In this document: positions 26,613-35,480 of the stretch, piece by piece
How the letters are laid out: the number at the start of each line of letters is the position of its first letter
Position numbering within the stretch: position 1 is the first letter of the stretch
Origin: Bradyrhizobium monzae
Lineage (GTDB): Bacteria > Pseudomonadota > Alphaproteobacteria > Rhizobiales > Xanthobacteraceae
Direction: 5' to 3'
Assembly: GCF_021458635.1 (NCBI RefSeq)
Contig: NZ_JAIRDQ010000001.1
Span: forward strand, 682,001 to 746,000
DNA length: 64,000 nt
Made by a program: the position numbers and the translations under genes
Notes under the pieces: generated by a model
Database searches by the model: none
The model's input: only the letters and a program-made list of their open reading frames with translations
What the model was told of the DNA's origin: nothing

Positions 26613-28139
26613 CTAGCCACGCACCAGCGAGACCAGCCAGTTGCGGCCGAACAGGACGAGGATCGCGAGCGCGTACACGATCGCGCCCCCGACGGCCAAC
26701 AAGACCAGCGTCAGTTCGTCCCGGAAGTGCATCGCGCCCAGCGAAGAAGCGCTGATGCGCGCGATCAACCAGAAGGCGGCGGCGAGGATCGATCCAGTCA
26801 GCAGGAATTTGGCGAGCGAGTGCAGCCAGGCGCGGTCGAGCATGAGAAAACCTCGCCGTACAGCGAAGAACAGCACCAGCAGCAGATTGGTCCAGACACC
26901 GACGGCGGTTGCCAGCGCCAGGCCGATCTGGGCGAACGATCCCATCAGGGCGAGTTTCAGCGCAACATTGACCGCGATGCCCGACAGCGAGGCCCGAACC
27001 GGCGTCGCCGTATCCTTGCGCGCATAGAAAGTCGCGACCGCGCTGCGGATCAGCACGAAGGGGATCAGGCCGATGGCATAGGCTGCGAGCGTGCTGCCTG
27101 CGGCAACCGCATCGGCCTTGGAGAACGCACCGCGGGCGAACAGCGCGCGCATGATCTCGTTGGGCACGGTGAGGAAGGCCGCAACGAACGGTACAGAAAA
27201 CAGCAACGTGAAGTCAAAGGCGCGGCGCTGCGCCTTCATGGCGCCGTCGTGGTCGTTGGCGGTGATCCGCCGCGACATCTCCGGCAGCAGCACCGTGCCG
27301 ATCGCGATGCCGATCACGCCGATCGGCAGCTGGTTGAGGCGATCGGCGTAATAGAGCGCCGACAGCGCGCCTGCCGGCAGGAAGGTCGCGATGATGGTGT
27401 CGGCGAACAGCGCGACCTGCGTGCCCATCGAGCCCAGCGTCGCAGGGCCCAACGCCTTGAAGAAGCCGCGGACATCTTCATCGAGCTTGAGCGGCGCAAA
27501 GCGCGGCAGGCCGCCATGGCGCGCGAGATCGCCCGCAAGCAGGAAATATTGCAGGAAGCCGGAGATCAGGACGCCCCAGGCCGCGGCGTGGCCCGCAGTC
27601 GGAAACCAGGCAGCGAGCGCCAGCGTCATCATCATCGCGACGTTGAGGAAGATCGACGCGGCGGCGGCGCTGGCAAATCGCTGCATCACGTTGAGCATGC
27701 CGCCATAGAGCGTCACCAGCGTGATCAGCAGGAGATAAGGAAAGGTGATCCGGGTCAGCTCGATCGCGAGCTTGCGCTGCTCGGCGTCCTCGCTGAAGCC
27801 GGGCGCCAGGATGCTCATGGCCTGCGGCATGAACAGCCAGGCGACGATCAGCAGCACGACCTGCGAGGCCAGCAGCAGCGTGAAGATGCGGTCGGCGAAC
27901 AGCCGTGCCGCCCCCTCCCCGCGCTCGCCATGGACATGGGCATAGGCCGGCACCCAGGCGGCGTTGAAGGCGCCCTCGGCAAAGATCGCGCGGAAATGAT
28001 TGGGCAGCCGCAGCGCCACAAAAAAGGCGTCGGCCACCGGGCCGGCGCCGAGGATCGCCGCGAGCATGATGTCGCGGGCAAATCCCGTCAGCCGCGAGAG
28101 CAGCGTGTAACCACCGACCGTGAAGATGCGTCCGAGCAT
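26613..28139 (-). CDS. murJ: Lipid II flippase MurJ (MviN family)
   Basis: This 508-residue MOP-superfamily protein has about 14 membrane helices and typical MurJ signatures: GGYTLLSRLTGFARDIMLAA and GAGPVADAFFVALRLPNHFRAIFAEGAFNAAWVPAY at the N-terminus, and VLLPEMSRRI in the middle. MurJ moves undecaprenyl-linked peptidoglycan precursor across the inner membrane. Its usual alphaproteobacterial neighbours glnD and trpS are not here; it sits downstream of sugar-nucleotide genes, 47 bases after the aminotransferase. A polysaccharide flippase is less likely because of the strong MurJ N-terminal match. Confidence 0.92.
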   Translation of the reverse strand: MLGRIFTVGGYTLLSRLTGFARDIMLAAILGAGPVADAFFVALRLPNHFRAIFAEGAFNAAWVPAYAHVHGERGEGAARLFADRIFTLLLASQVVLLIVAWLFMPQAMSILAPGFSEDAEQRKLAIELTRITFPYLLLITLVTLYGGMLNVMQRFASAAAASIFLNVAMMMTLALAAWFPTAGHAAAWGVLISGFLQYFLLAGDLARHGGLPRFAPLKLDEDVRGFFKALGPATLGSMGTQVALFADTIIATFLPAGALSALYYADRLNQLPIGVIGIAIGTVLLPEMSRRITANDHDGAMKAQRRAFDFTLLFSVPFVAAFLTVPNEIMRALFARGAFSKADAVAAGSTLAAYAIGLIPFVLIRSAVATFYARKDTATPVRASLSGIAVNVALKLALMGSFAQIGLALATAVGVWTNLLLVLFFAVRRGFLMLDRAWLHSLAKFLLTGSILAAAFWLIARISASSLGAMHFRDELTLVLLAVGGAIVYALAILVLFGRNWLVSLVRG

Positions 28140-28186
28140 GCGTCCCTTCTAGAGGAAGAGACGGCTCGCTGCAAAATCAGGGCAGA

Positions 28187-29380
28187 TCAGGCCGATAGCG
28201 CGCCGCGCACGGCGGCGATGATTCGCTCCTGGTCGGCTTCGGTCAGATAGGCATGCATCGGCAGGCTGATCACGTCCTGCGACAGGCTCTCGCAGCCCGG
28301 CAGGCCGCCATCGGCGACCGGATACTGCCTGTAGGCGGTCTGCTGATGCATCGACTTGCCGTAATAGATCGCGGTCGGTACGCCCTGGGCTTTCAGCGCG
28401 GCAGCGAAGCCATCCCGGTCGGTCCCCTCAGGGAGACGGATCGTGTACTGCGCCCAGACCGAGGTATTGCCGGGGCTGAGACGCGGCACGGTCACGACGT
28501 TGGACAGGCCTCGCGCGTAGCGCTCGGCGACCTTGTTGCGGGCGGCGATCTCGTCGTCAAAGATCTTCAGCTTCTCGATCAGGATCGCGGCCTGCATGGT
28601 GTCGATCCGGCCGGTCAGGCCGAGGCGAACATTGTCGTATTTGTCGACGCCCTGCCCGTGCACGCGGATGCTGCGCAGCGTGGCCGCGAGCTCGTCGTCA
28701 TCGGTGAGGATCGCGCCGCCGTCGCCGAAGCAGCCGAGCGGCTTGGCCGGGAAAAAGCTGGTCGTGGTGGCGAGCCCGAAGGTACCGAGCTTGCGACCCT
28801 TGTAGCTTGCGCCAAAACCTTGCGCGGCGTCATCGATCACGAACAGGCCTTCGGCCTTTGCGATCTCGGCGATGGCATCGTGGTCGGCAGGCTGTCCGAA
28901 CAGATCGACCGGAATGACCGCAACGGGATTCAGGCCCGCCTCGCGCGCGGCCGCAATGCCGCGCTTGAGCGATTCCGGGCTCATGTTGAAGGTCGCTTCA
29001 TCCACATCGACATAGACCGGCGTCGCACCCATCCGCGCCGCGGGCGACGCGGTCGCGATGAAGGTGAACGACGGGCACAGGACGGCATCGCCGGGACCGA
29101 CGTTCTTCGCCATCAACACCATGAGAAGCGCATCGGTACCGCTGGCGCAGCCGATGACGTGCTTGGCGCCGCAATAGGCCGCAAGCTGCTTTTCGAGCTC
29201 GGCGACCTCGGGTCCGTTGACGAACTGGCAATGGTCGAGCACGCGCTTGACCGCGGCATCGAGCTGGTCGCCGAGCCGGCGGCGCTGCGAGGCCACGTCG
29301 ATGAAGGGAATGGGTTCGGAACGCAGATGCTGGTTCATGGCCTGGATCTTGGCGCCTTGCGGGTCTTGAGCGGTCGACAT
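28187..29380 (-). CDS. DegT/DnrJ/EryC1-family sugar aminotransferase
   Basis: The 397-residue PLP enzyme of the sugar aminotransferase family has IGCASGTDALLMVL, PSFTFIATASP, VIDDAAQGFGA and the PLP lysine Lys213 in FFPAKPLGCFGDGGA. The sequence is close in style to WbpE/WlbC enzymes that aminate UDP-3-keto sugars. It starts 10 bases after the Gfo/Idh oxidoreductase stop, the pairing seen for WlbA/WlbC- or WbpB/WbpE-type synthesis of 2,3-diamino uronic acids. A second start at 29338 is possible. The exact sugar is inferred only. Confidence 0.88.
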   Translation of the reverse strand: MSTAQDPQGAKIQAMNQHLRSEPIPFIDVASQRRRLGDQLDAAVKRVLDHCQFVNGPEVAELEKQLAAYCGAKHVIGCASGTDALLMVLMAKNVGPGDAVLCPSFTFIATASPAARMGATPVYVDVDEATFNMSPESLKRGIAAAREAGLNPVAVIPVDLFGQPADHDAIAEIAKAEGLFVIDDAAQGFGASYKGRKLGTFGLATTTSFFPAKPLGCFGDGGAILTDDDELAATLRSIRVHGQGVDKYDNVRLGLTGRIDTMQAAILIEKLKIFDDEIAARNKVAERYARGLSNVVTVPRLSPGNTSVWAQYTIRLPEGTDRDGFAAALKAQGVPTAIYYGKSMHQQTAYRQYPVADGGLPGCESLSQDVISLPMHAYLTEADQERIIAAVRGALSA

Positions 29381-29390
29381 GGAAAGGGTT

Positions 29391-30395
29391 TTAGCCGGCG
29401 ACGCGACGCGGGCCCTTGCGGGCGGGCGACGTGGCGGCGGGCCGCGATGGCGTCTCGAGGCACTGCGTCGCGATCTCGAGGCTGGCGACGCCCTCATCGC
29501 CCGTGACCGCCGGCGTCTCGCCGTGACGTACGGCCTTGAGGAAGGCGATCAGCTCGGCGCGGAGCGGCTCGTCATGGCCGACCGGCAGATGCCGCATCGA
29601 GTAGCTGCCGTCAGGCTTGAAGCCGAAGCATTCGGTGACCTGGCGGGTCAAGAGGTCGCCCATCACGTATTTGCCGCGGGTCGCGACCGTGACGCTGCGC
29701 GCCTTGAACGGCGTCAGCCAGTTGGTGTTGATGTGCGCGAGCACGCCGTTGGCGGTGCGGAACTGGAGGAGCGCGATGTCCTCGCGCTCGGCGACCGCGC
29801 TCGACAGCTGCGGCTGCACCTCGACGATGTCGGATTCGGTGAACCAGCGGATCAGATCGATGTCGTGCACGGCGAGGTCAATGACGACGCCGACATTGGA
29901 CATGCGCGGCGGGAACGGACCGACGCGTGTGATCGCGATGGAAAGAATGTCCTCGCCCGCGATGGCTTGCTTGACGGCCGCGACCGCCGGATTGAAGCGC
30001 TCGACATGGCCGACCATCAGCGTGACGCCGGCCTTTTGCGCGGCGGTGACGATCTCGCGGCCCTCTTGCACCGTGGATGCGATCGGCTTCTCGACCAGCA
30101 CATGGATGTTCTTGGCGATGCAGGCGAGCGCGACCTCGTGATGCAGATGGGTCGGTGCCGCGATGGTGACGGCATCGACGCCTTCGGCGAAGAGTTGGTC
30201 GAGCGTCTCGAAGCTCGCGCAATTGGCGAGCTCGGTCGCGCGCGCCCGATGCGCCGGCGAAGGATCGACCACGCCGATCAGGCTGACGCCGGGCAGACCG
30301 CTCAGCACACGTGCATGGTTGCTGCCCATCACGCCCGCGCCGATGACGCCGACGCGCAAGCCGGCCGTTACCGGTTGTGACCCTTTGGAACTCAT
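29391..30395 (-). CDS. Gfo/Idh/MocA-family oxidoreductase
   Basis: This 334-residue NAD(P)-dependent oxidoreductase has the dinucleotide fold RVGVIGAGVMGSNHARVL, the EKP motif in VLVEKPIAST and the conserved GHVERFNPAV segment. The last resembles WlbA/WbpB-type UDP-sugar 3-dehydrogenases. Directly downstream is a DegT aminotransferase, which would act on the 3-keto product. A structured stretch (30514-30553) separates it from manC upstream. It probably contributes an amino sugar to a surface polysaccharide. Confidence 0.87.
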   Translation of the reverse strand: MSSKGSQPVTAGLRVGVIGAGVMGSNHARVLSGLPGVSLIGVVDPSPAHRARATELANCASFETLDQLFAEGVDAVTIAAPTHLHHEVALACIAKNIHVLVEKPIASTVQEGREIVTAAQKAGVTLMVGHVERFNPAVAAVKQAIAGEDILSIAITRVGPFPPRMSNVGVVIDLAVHDIDLIRWFTESDIVEVQPQLSSAVAEREDIALLQFRTANGVLAHINTNWLTPFKARSVTVATRGKYVMGDLLTRQVTECFGFKPDGSYSMRHLPVGHDEPLRAELIAFLKAVRHGETPAVTGDEGVASLEIATQCLETPSRPAATSPARKGPRRVAG

Positions 30396-30513
30396 CTGAT
30401 CAAACCCCGATTCAACGCAAATCCCCGGGCCGCTTCTAGCACGGGTGCCACATTTGTGGCGAATGCCGGCAAAACTGCCCGGACACGATTTGATTCAAAA
30501 AGTTACACGTTCT

Positions 30514-30553
30514 CCGGGCCTTAAGCCGCTTAAAGCGGGCTTTTCAGGCCCGG
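30514..30553 (-). other. Long imperfect hairpin between manC and the Gfo/Idh gene
   Basis: CCGGGCCT (30514-30521) pairs with AGGCCCGG (30546-30553). Inside it, AGCCGCTT and AAGCGGGCT can pair with one bulge. It lies downstream of manC and upstream of the oxidoreductase on the same strand, so it could be a terminator or a leader/attenuator. There is no clean U-run on the minus strand. Confidence 0.45.
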
Positions 30554-30577
30554 ATCCCGTGATTCGGAGTCTGCTGG

Positions 30578-31996
30578 TTACGACCTTTGATAGTCGTCTT
30601 CAATCCGGATGATGTCGTCTTCCCCGAGATAGGAGCCGGTCTGGACCTCGATCAGTTCCAGCATGATTTTGCCGGGATTCTCCATCCGGTGGACCGCGCC
30701 CATCGGGATGTAGATCGACTCGTTCTCGTGCACCGTCTTCACGGTCTCGTTCACGGTGACGCGGGCGGCGCCGCGGACCACGATCCAGTGCTCAGCGCGG
30801 TGATGATGCTTCTGCAGCGACAGACGTCCGCCCGGCTTGACCACGATGCGCTTGACCTGATGGCGCTCGCCATTGTCGACCGATTGGTAGCTGCCCCAGG
30901 GCCGATGCACCTTGAGATGCTCCTCGGTCACCTTCGGCGCGACCGCCTTGAGCTTGGTCACGAGGCGCTTCAGGCCGTTGGCATCCTGCTGGCGCGAGAC
31001 GAGAACGGCGTCCGCGGTTGCCACGACGACGAGATCGTCGACACCTTCGAGCGCGACGAGTGCATGATCGGTCGTGACGTTGCAGTTACGCGAATCCTCG
31101 AACACGGCGGTGCCATGCGCCGCATTGCCTTGCGTGTCCTTGTCAGACAGCTCCCACACCGCGCGCCACGAGCCGACGTCGGACCAGCCGCAGGACACCG
31201 GCACAACGGCTGCGCGCGAGGTCTTCTCCATCACCGCATAGTCGATCGAGATCGCGTTCGCCGCGCCGAACGCCTGCGGCTCAAGCGTCACGAAACCGAG
31301 ATCGCGCCCCGCATTGGCAACCGCGTTGGATACCGCCTCCACGCTCGCCGCATCGACCTTGCGATATTCGTCGAGCAGCAGGGCCGCGGGAAACATGAAG
31401 TTGCCGCTGTTCCACAGATAGCCCGAATTGACGTAGTCGGCGGCTTTCACGGCATCCGGTTTCTCGACGAAGCGCGCGACCGCGTGCACCTCGCCGGTGA
31501 TCACCTCGCCCGGGCTGATATAGCCGTATTCGGTCGCCGGCCGCTCCGGCTTGACGCCGAAGGTGACGATGCGCCCGGTGCTCGCGGCAGCGAGGCCCTC
31601 GCGGCACGCCGCGACGAAGGCGGCATTGTCCTGCACCACGTGGTCGGCGGCGAGCGCGAGCACGATGGCTTCACTCGTACGGTTCTGCGCGAACACCGCG
31701 CCGGCGGCGATCGCGGGACCGGAGTCGCGCCGCATCGGCTCGAGGATCACGTCGGCCTCGATGCCGATCTCGGCGAGCTGCTCCAGCACCATGAAGCGAT
31801 AGGATGCATTGGTGATGACGATCGGCCGGTCGAACAGCGATGCATCTGAAACACGCAGCAACGTGTCCTGGAAGGTCGAGCGCGCGCCAAACAGCGGCAA
31901 AAACTGCTTCGGGCGCACCTCGCGCGACGCCGGCCACAGCCGGGTGCCGGCGCCGCCGCACATGATCAGGGGGATAACGCGTTTGTCCATCGTCAT
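30578..31996 (-). CDS. manC: Mannose-1-phosphate guanylyltransferase / mannose-6-phosphate isomerase
   Basis: The 472-residue bifunctional enzyme has an N-terminal nucleotidyltransferase (CGGAGTRLWPASREVRPKQFLPL) and a C-terminal type II PMI cupin (about 350-465: RPWGSYQSVDNG, LQKHHHRAEHWIVVRG). It makes GDP-mannose for LPS and other polysaccharides. ACAAGG lies 6-7 bases before ATG 31996, which is preferred over an upstream ATG. GDP-mannose could feed the LpcC-like core transferase and O-chain synthesis. No GDP-mannose dehydratase lies in the window. Confidence 0.92.
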   Translation of the reverse strand: MTMDKRVIPLIMCGGAGTRLWPASREVRPKQFLPLFGARSTFQDTLLRVSDASLFDRPIVITNASYRFMVLEQLAEIGIEADVILEPMRRDSGPAIAAGAVFAQNRTSEAIVLALAADHVVQDNAAFVAACREGLAAASTGRIVTFGVKPERPATEYGYISPGEVITGEVHAVARFVEKPDAVKAADYVNSGYLWNSGNFMFPAALLLDEYRKVDAASVEAVSNAVANAGRDLGFVTLEPQAFGAANAISIDYAVMEKTSRAAVVPVSCGWSDVGSWRAVWELSDKDTQGNAAHGTAVFEDSRNCNVTTDHALVALEGVDDLVVVATADAVLVSRQQDANGLKRLVTKLKAVAPKVTEEHLKVHRPWGSYQSVDNGERHQVKRIVVKPGGRLSLQKHHHRAEHWIVVRGAARVTVNETVKTVHENESIYIPMGAVHRMENPGKIMLELIEVQTGSYLGEDDIIRIEDDYQRS

Positions 31997-32021
31997 TTCA
32001 AACCTTGTAGCGGTCGCGATA

Positions 32022-32475
32022 TCAGGTGACAAAATTGTGGATGACCGCCGCCCGACCCAGCTGCCGCTCCAGAAGTCCGACGAAATGCATCAGCTCTTCG
32101 GGGCGTTGATTTCCGACATTGTAGACCCGAGACGGCGCATCTGCGGCAGCCGGATTGTCCGCAGGCACGAGATCGATCAGCTTGGATACTACACGGGTCA
32201 CGTCGTCAATATAGGTGAAGTCGCGGCGCATTTTGCCATGGTTAAAGAGCCGGATCGGCTGGCCCGCCATGATGGCGTTTACAAACAGAAACGTGGCCAT
32301 ATCAGGCCGTGGCGAGATCGGCCTGGACAAAGGAGAAACGGCACTCGTTGCCGAGCAGCGAAAGGCCCGATCCGCCATCCTGTTCCCAAGCGATCCCCAA
32401 AGCCAGCCCGCGGCGCCTCTTTAGCCGATATCGAGCGGGGCGCGATAGGCTGCCGCCCACCACGACAACTTCCAT
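32022..32475 (-). pseudogene. Internally deleted UDP-glucuronate 4-epimerase-like pseudogene
   Basis: Two out-of-frame pieces match one epimerase. From ATG 32475, one frame reads a degraded N-terminal part ending RFSFVQADLATA, then stops at 32302. Overlapping in a second frame, 32022-~32309 reads RPDMATFLFVNAI, FNHGKMRRDFTYIDDVTRVV and SRVYNVGNQRPEELM, the C-terminal region of the family. Motifs normally between them (YASSSSVYG, YxxxK, LRFFTVYG) are gone, so about 120 codons have been lost at roughly 32305-32312. The N-terminal NAD-binding GxxGxxG and the far C-terminus are also missing. It is clearly non-functional. Confidence 0.8.
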
Positions 32476-32579
32476 GACAGCTATTGCAAGATCGGCGCCA
32501 AAACCATACCAAAGCGGCCTAATTCGACGCCTCGCGTCGGGTTGTCACGAATCTTCGCAAACCCCTTCAAGCGGACGAG

Positions 32580-33539
32580 ATGCGCCGAATCCTGCTGTCG
32601 ACGGCCAAAATCCTGATCTCCGCGGCGCTGCTCTATCTGGCACTGCGCAAGGTCGATCTGACCGAGCTGTTCTCGCGCTTCAACGCGACCAGCCTGTTCT
32701 GGATCGGCATGGCGATCGCGGTGACGTTCCTGCAGATCTTCGTCGGCGTGCTGCGCTGGCGCGAGGTCAGCGCCGCATGCGGTGCGCCGCTCGAGGTTGG
32801 CCGCGCGATGCGCTACAACGTGATCGGCTCCTTCTTCAATCAGACCCTTCCGTCCGCGATTGGCGGCGATGCGGTCCGGCTATGGCTGGTGGCGCGCGCC
32901 GGCGCCGGATGGCGTGCGGCGACCTATTCGATCTTCGTCGACCGCGCGATCGGCCTCGTTGCGCTCGCCATCGTCATCGTCGCGAGCCTGCCCTGGAGCT
33001 ACACACTCATCACCGATCCGCACGGCCGTTCGGCGCTGCTGCTGGTCGACTTTGCAGCACTTGCCGGCGGCATCGGCTTCCTGATCTTCGGCGCGCTGAA
33101 ATGGTCGTGGCTGAAGACCTGGTGGGCCACCCACCACCTCCACGCCTGCGCCGTGATCGCCAACCGCGTGATCTTCAACCGCGCGCGCGGACCTGTTATC
33201 GCGATCCTGTCGCTGCTGGTTCACGTGCTTGCCGTCGTCATCGCCTGGTGCGTGGTGCAGTCGATCGCAGCACCGGTCAGCTTCGCGCAGGTCTTCCTGC
33301 TGGTACCGCCGGTGATGCTGATCACACTGATGCCGATCTCGATCGCCGGCTGGGGCGTCCGCGAGGCGAGCATGGGGCTGGCGTTCGGCTTCGCCGGGCT
33401 GGCAGCCAATGAGGGCGTCAACGTCTCGCTGCTGTTCGGCGCGGTCTCCTTCATCGTCGGCGCATTCGGCGGCCTGGTCTGGATCCTCAGCGCGGAGAAA
33501 GCCGCGCAGGACTCGGAGCCGATCGGGGTGCCGGAGTGA
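32580..33539 (+). CDS. YbhN/AglD-type (lysylphosphatidylglycerol synthase TM) membrane protein
   Basis: This 319-residue protein has about 7-8 membrane helices and the UPF0104/LPG_synthase_TM signatures: LRKVDLTELFSRFN at the N-terminus, QIFVGVLRWREVS, GSFFNQTLPSAIGGDAVRLW and IAGWGVREASMGLAFGF. Proteins of this family are often found in polysaccharide clusters and are suspected of flipping or assisting lipid-linked sugars; the biochemical role is unproven. Its TGA overlaps the GTG start of the WecA-like transferase, indicating tight coupling with O-chain initiation. Confidence 0.85.
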   Translation: MRRILLSTAKILISAALLYLALRKVDLTELFSRFNATSLFWIGMAIAVTFLQIFVGVLRWREVSAACGAPLEVGRAMRYNVIGSFFNQTLPSAIGGDAVRLWLVARAGAGWRAATYSIFVDRAIGLVALAIVIVASLPWSYTLITDPHGRSALLLVDFAALAGGIGFLIFGALKWSWLKTWWATHHLHACAVIANRVIFNRARGPVIAILSLLVHVLAVVIAWCVVQSIAAPVSFAQVFLLVPPVMLITLMPISIAGWGVREASMGLAFGFAGLAANEGVNVSLLFGAVSFIVGAFGGLVWILSAEKAAQDSEPIGVPE

Positions 33540-34543
33540 ACGTGGCCATGGTGGTGCCGTCGCTGCTTGCGGTCGCGATCGCCGCGCTGATGTCGGCGCT
33601 CATCACCTGGATCAGCCGCCCCCTACTCCAGCGCTACGCACTGGCACGACCGAATGCGCGCTCCTCGCATCGTATCCCCACCCCGCAAGGCGCCGGTATC
33701 GCGGTGATAGCAGCGACACTCGTCGTCGCATCGGCGTGGGCGGCCTGGGTGAACGTGGCGATTCCGCCGGCGCTGGTCATTGCAACGGTCGTGATCGCGC
33801 TGGTCGGGTTCGCCGACGACGTCGTGTCGCTCCCAGTACTCGTGCGGCTCGTGCTGCAAGCAGCCTGCGTTGGCGCCGTGGTGGTTACTGCGCCCGACGA
33901 CGCGCGCATCGTGCCGACCTTGCCGCTGGTGCTCGAGCGCGGTTTGATCGTCCTGGCCGGGATCTGGTACGTGAACCTCGTCAACTTCATGGATGGGCTC
34001 GACCTGATGACGGCTGCGGAGGTGGTGCCGGTCACCGCGGCGCTGCTGCTGTTCGGCCTCCTCGGCGAATTATCCTGGCCGGCGATGTTGATCGCTACCG
34101 CGCTGTGCGGCGCGATGCTCGGCTTTGCGCCGTTCAACAAGCCGGTCGCAAAAGTGTTCTTGGGGGACGTCGGCAGCCTGCCGATCGGCCTTCTGCTCGG
34201 CTGGTGCCTGCTCGAGCTGGCCTGGCGCGGACAGCCAGCCGCGGCGCTGCTGCTACCGGCCTACTATCTCGCAGATTCGACCATCACGCTGTTCCGCCGC
34301 ATCGCAAGGCGCGAACCATTCTGGTCGGCGCACCGCTCGCATTTCTACCAAGGCGCCACTGACAACGGGTTCACGGTTCCGCGCGTCGTCGGTGAAGTGT
34401 TCGCGCTCAATTTCTTGCTGGGATTGCTTGCCCTTGGCATCATCAGCGCTGGATCGGCGGCGGCCACGTCCCTTGCATTGCTCGCCGGCGCGATCGCGAT
34501 CGGTTTTATCCTGTGGAGATTCTCCCGCCATCAAGGCTTTTGA
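33536..34543 (+). CDS. WecA/MraY-family polyprenyl-phosphate sugar-1-phosphate transferase
   Basis: The 335-residue polytopic enzyme has the family's cytoplasmic motifs SSHRIPTPQGAG, GFADDVVSLPV (DDxxD-like), NLVNFMDGLDLMT and GDVGSLPIGLLLGW, and a final basic loop (FWSAHRSHFYQGA). These enzymes transfer HexNAc-1-phosphate from a UDP-sugar to undecaprenyl phosphate, the first step of O-antigen synthesis. The GTG start overlaps the upstream stop (GTGA); ATG 33548 is an alternative. With a WbpM-like dehydratase and a keto-sugar reductase next to it, the first sugar may be QuiNAc or FucNAc. The 3' end overlaps the convergent reductase by 13 bases. Confidence 0.88.
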   Translation: MNVAMVVPSLLAVAIAALMSALITWISRPLLQRYALARPNARSSHRIPTPQGAGIAVIAATLVVASAWAAWVNVAIPPALVIATVVIALVGFADDVVSLPVLVRLVLQAACVGAVVVTAPDDARIVPTLPLVLERGLIVLAGIWYVNLVNFMDGLDLMTAAEVVPVTAALLLFGLLGELSWPAMLIATALCGAMLGFAPFNKPVAKVFLGDVGSLPIGLLLGWCLLELAWRGQPAAALLLPAYYLADSTITLFRRIARREPFWSAHRSHFYQGATDNGFTVPRVVGEVFALNFLLGLLALGIISAGSAAATSLALLAGAIAIGFILWRFSRHQGF

Positions 34544-35478
34544 GCCAACAGCGCGAGCCGCAAGCCCTCGTCCAACGAGACCTGCGGCTGCCAGCCGGTA
34601 CCGATCGCCTTGGAGATGTCGAGTTCGAGCGAGCCGAGCAGACTGTCACAAGTTTCCTGCCGTCCAATCAGGCTGAGAAGCGAGCTGAGCAATCTTGGCG
34701 GCACGCGGAAGAGCCTGGGACGCGTGCCCGATGCTTTGGCAAGATGCGAGATAAATTCTGGAGTCGAGATCTGCTCTTTGTCAGCGACCAGGAAGGTCTC
34801 GAAATTGTTGATGGTATCTGGGTAAGTAAGTCGATGAAGAATAAAAGAGGAGAGATTCTGTACAGCGATAAACGAACGCTGATTGTGAATTGCGGCTAAA
34901 GGCAGTGGAAGGCCTAAGCTGACCGCACGTGTCAGCAACGCAAAGTTGCCTTTTGCCCCAGCACCGTAGACCAGTGGCGGTCTGATCGTCGAGATTTGCA
35001 TGTCGGTCTCGGACGCCAACGCCTTCAGCCCCGCCTCGGCCTCAGCCTTCGACACGCCATAGACACCATGGGGCGTCAGAATATCCTCCTCGCGGAACGG
35101 CGCGCGACCTCCATTGCTGCGCCCATGGACAAGAACTGTGCTGATGAAGATAAACTGGCGCACACCAGCCTCCGCCGCACTGCGCGCCAGTTGCAGCGTG
35201 CCGGCGCAATTTATTGTCTTATAAAGGTCAGCCGCGTGCTCTTCACGCTTATGATGTACGCGCGCGGCAAGGTGGACGACGGCATCGACATCGGCAAGCG
35301 CCGTCCGCCAGACGGTTTCAGGCCCAATCGACGGGATGACAACCTCCCCGTCGAGACCGTCCGGTATGCGAACCGCACGGCGGACGGACCATCCCTCGCG
35401 CACTAACATCGGAATTATATGGCTGCCGACGAAGCCGCTCGCTCCCGTTACCAGCACGATCGGCTTCCGCTCGATCAT
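34531..35478 (-). CDS. NAD-dependent epimerase/dehydratase, probable UDP-4-keto-sugar reductase
   Basis: This 315-residue extended SDR has the NAD motif VTGASGFVGSHI, the active-site region FISTVLVHG and the YGVSK (YxxxK) pair. The short form and the STRPPLVYG-like segment (ISTIRPPLVYG) resemble WbpV/WreQ-type reductases that turn UDP-4-keto-6-deoxy-HexNAc into UDP-QuiNAc or UDP-FucNAc. It lies 2 bases after a GT4 gene, itself 2 bases after a WbpM-like dehydratase that would supply the substrate. A CGGAG site lies 5 bases upstream. The assignment to QuiNAc or FucNAc is inference from context. Confidence 0.82.
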   Translation of the reverse strand: MIERKPIVLVTGASGFVGSHIIPMLVREGWSVRRAVRIPDGLDGEVVIPSIGPETVWRTALADVDAVVHLAARVHHKREEHAADLYKTINCAGTLQLARSAAEAGVRQFIFISTVLVHGRSNGGRAPFREEDILTPHGVYGVSKAEAEAGLKALASETDMQISTIRPPLVYGAGAKGNFALLTRAVSLGLPLPLAAIHNQRSFIAVQNLSSFILHRLTYPDTINNFETFLVADKEQISTPEFISHLAKASGTRPRLFRVPPRLLSSLLSLIGRQETCDSLLGSLELDISKAIGTGWQPQVSLDEGLRLALLAQKP

Positions 35479-35480
35479 CG

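Noticed and set aside
26340..28250. 636-residue open frame on the + strand opposite murJ
   Set aside because: It lies almost wholly antisense to an unmistakable MurJ gene and its translation is a Gln/Arg/Asp-rich shadow with no family motif.
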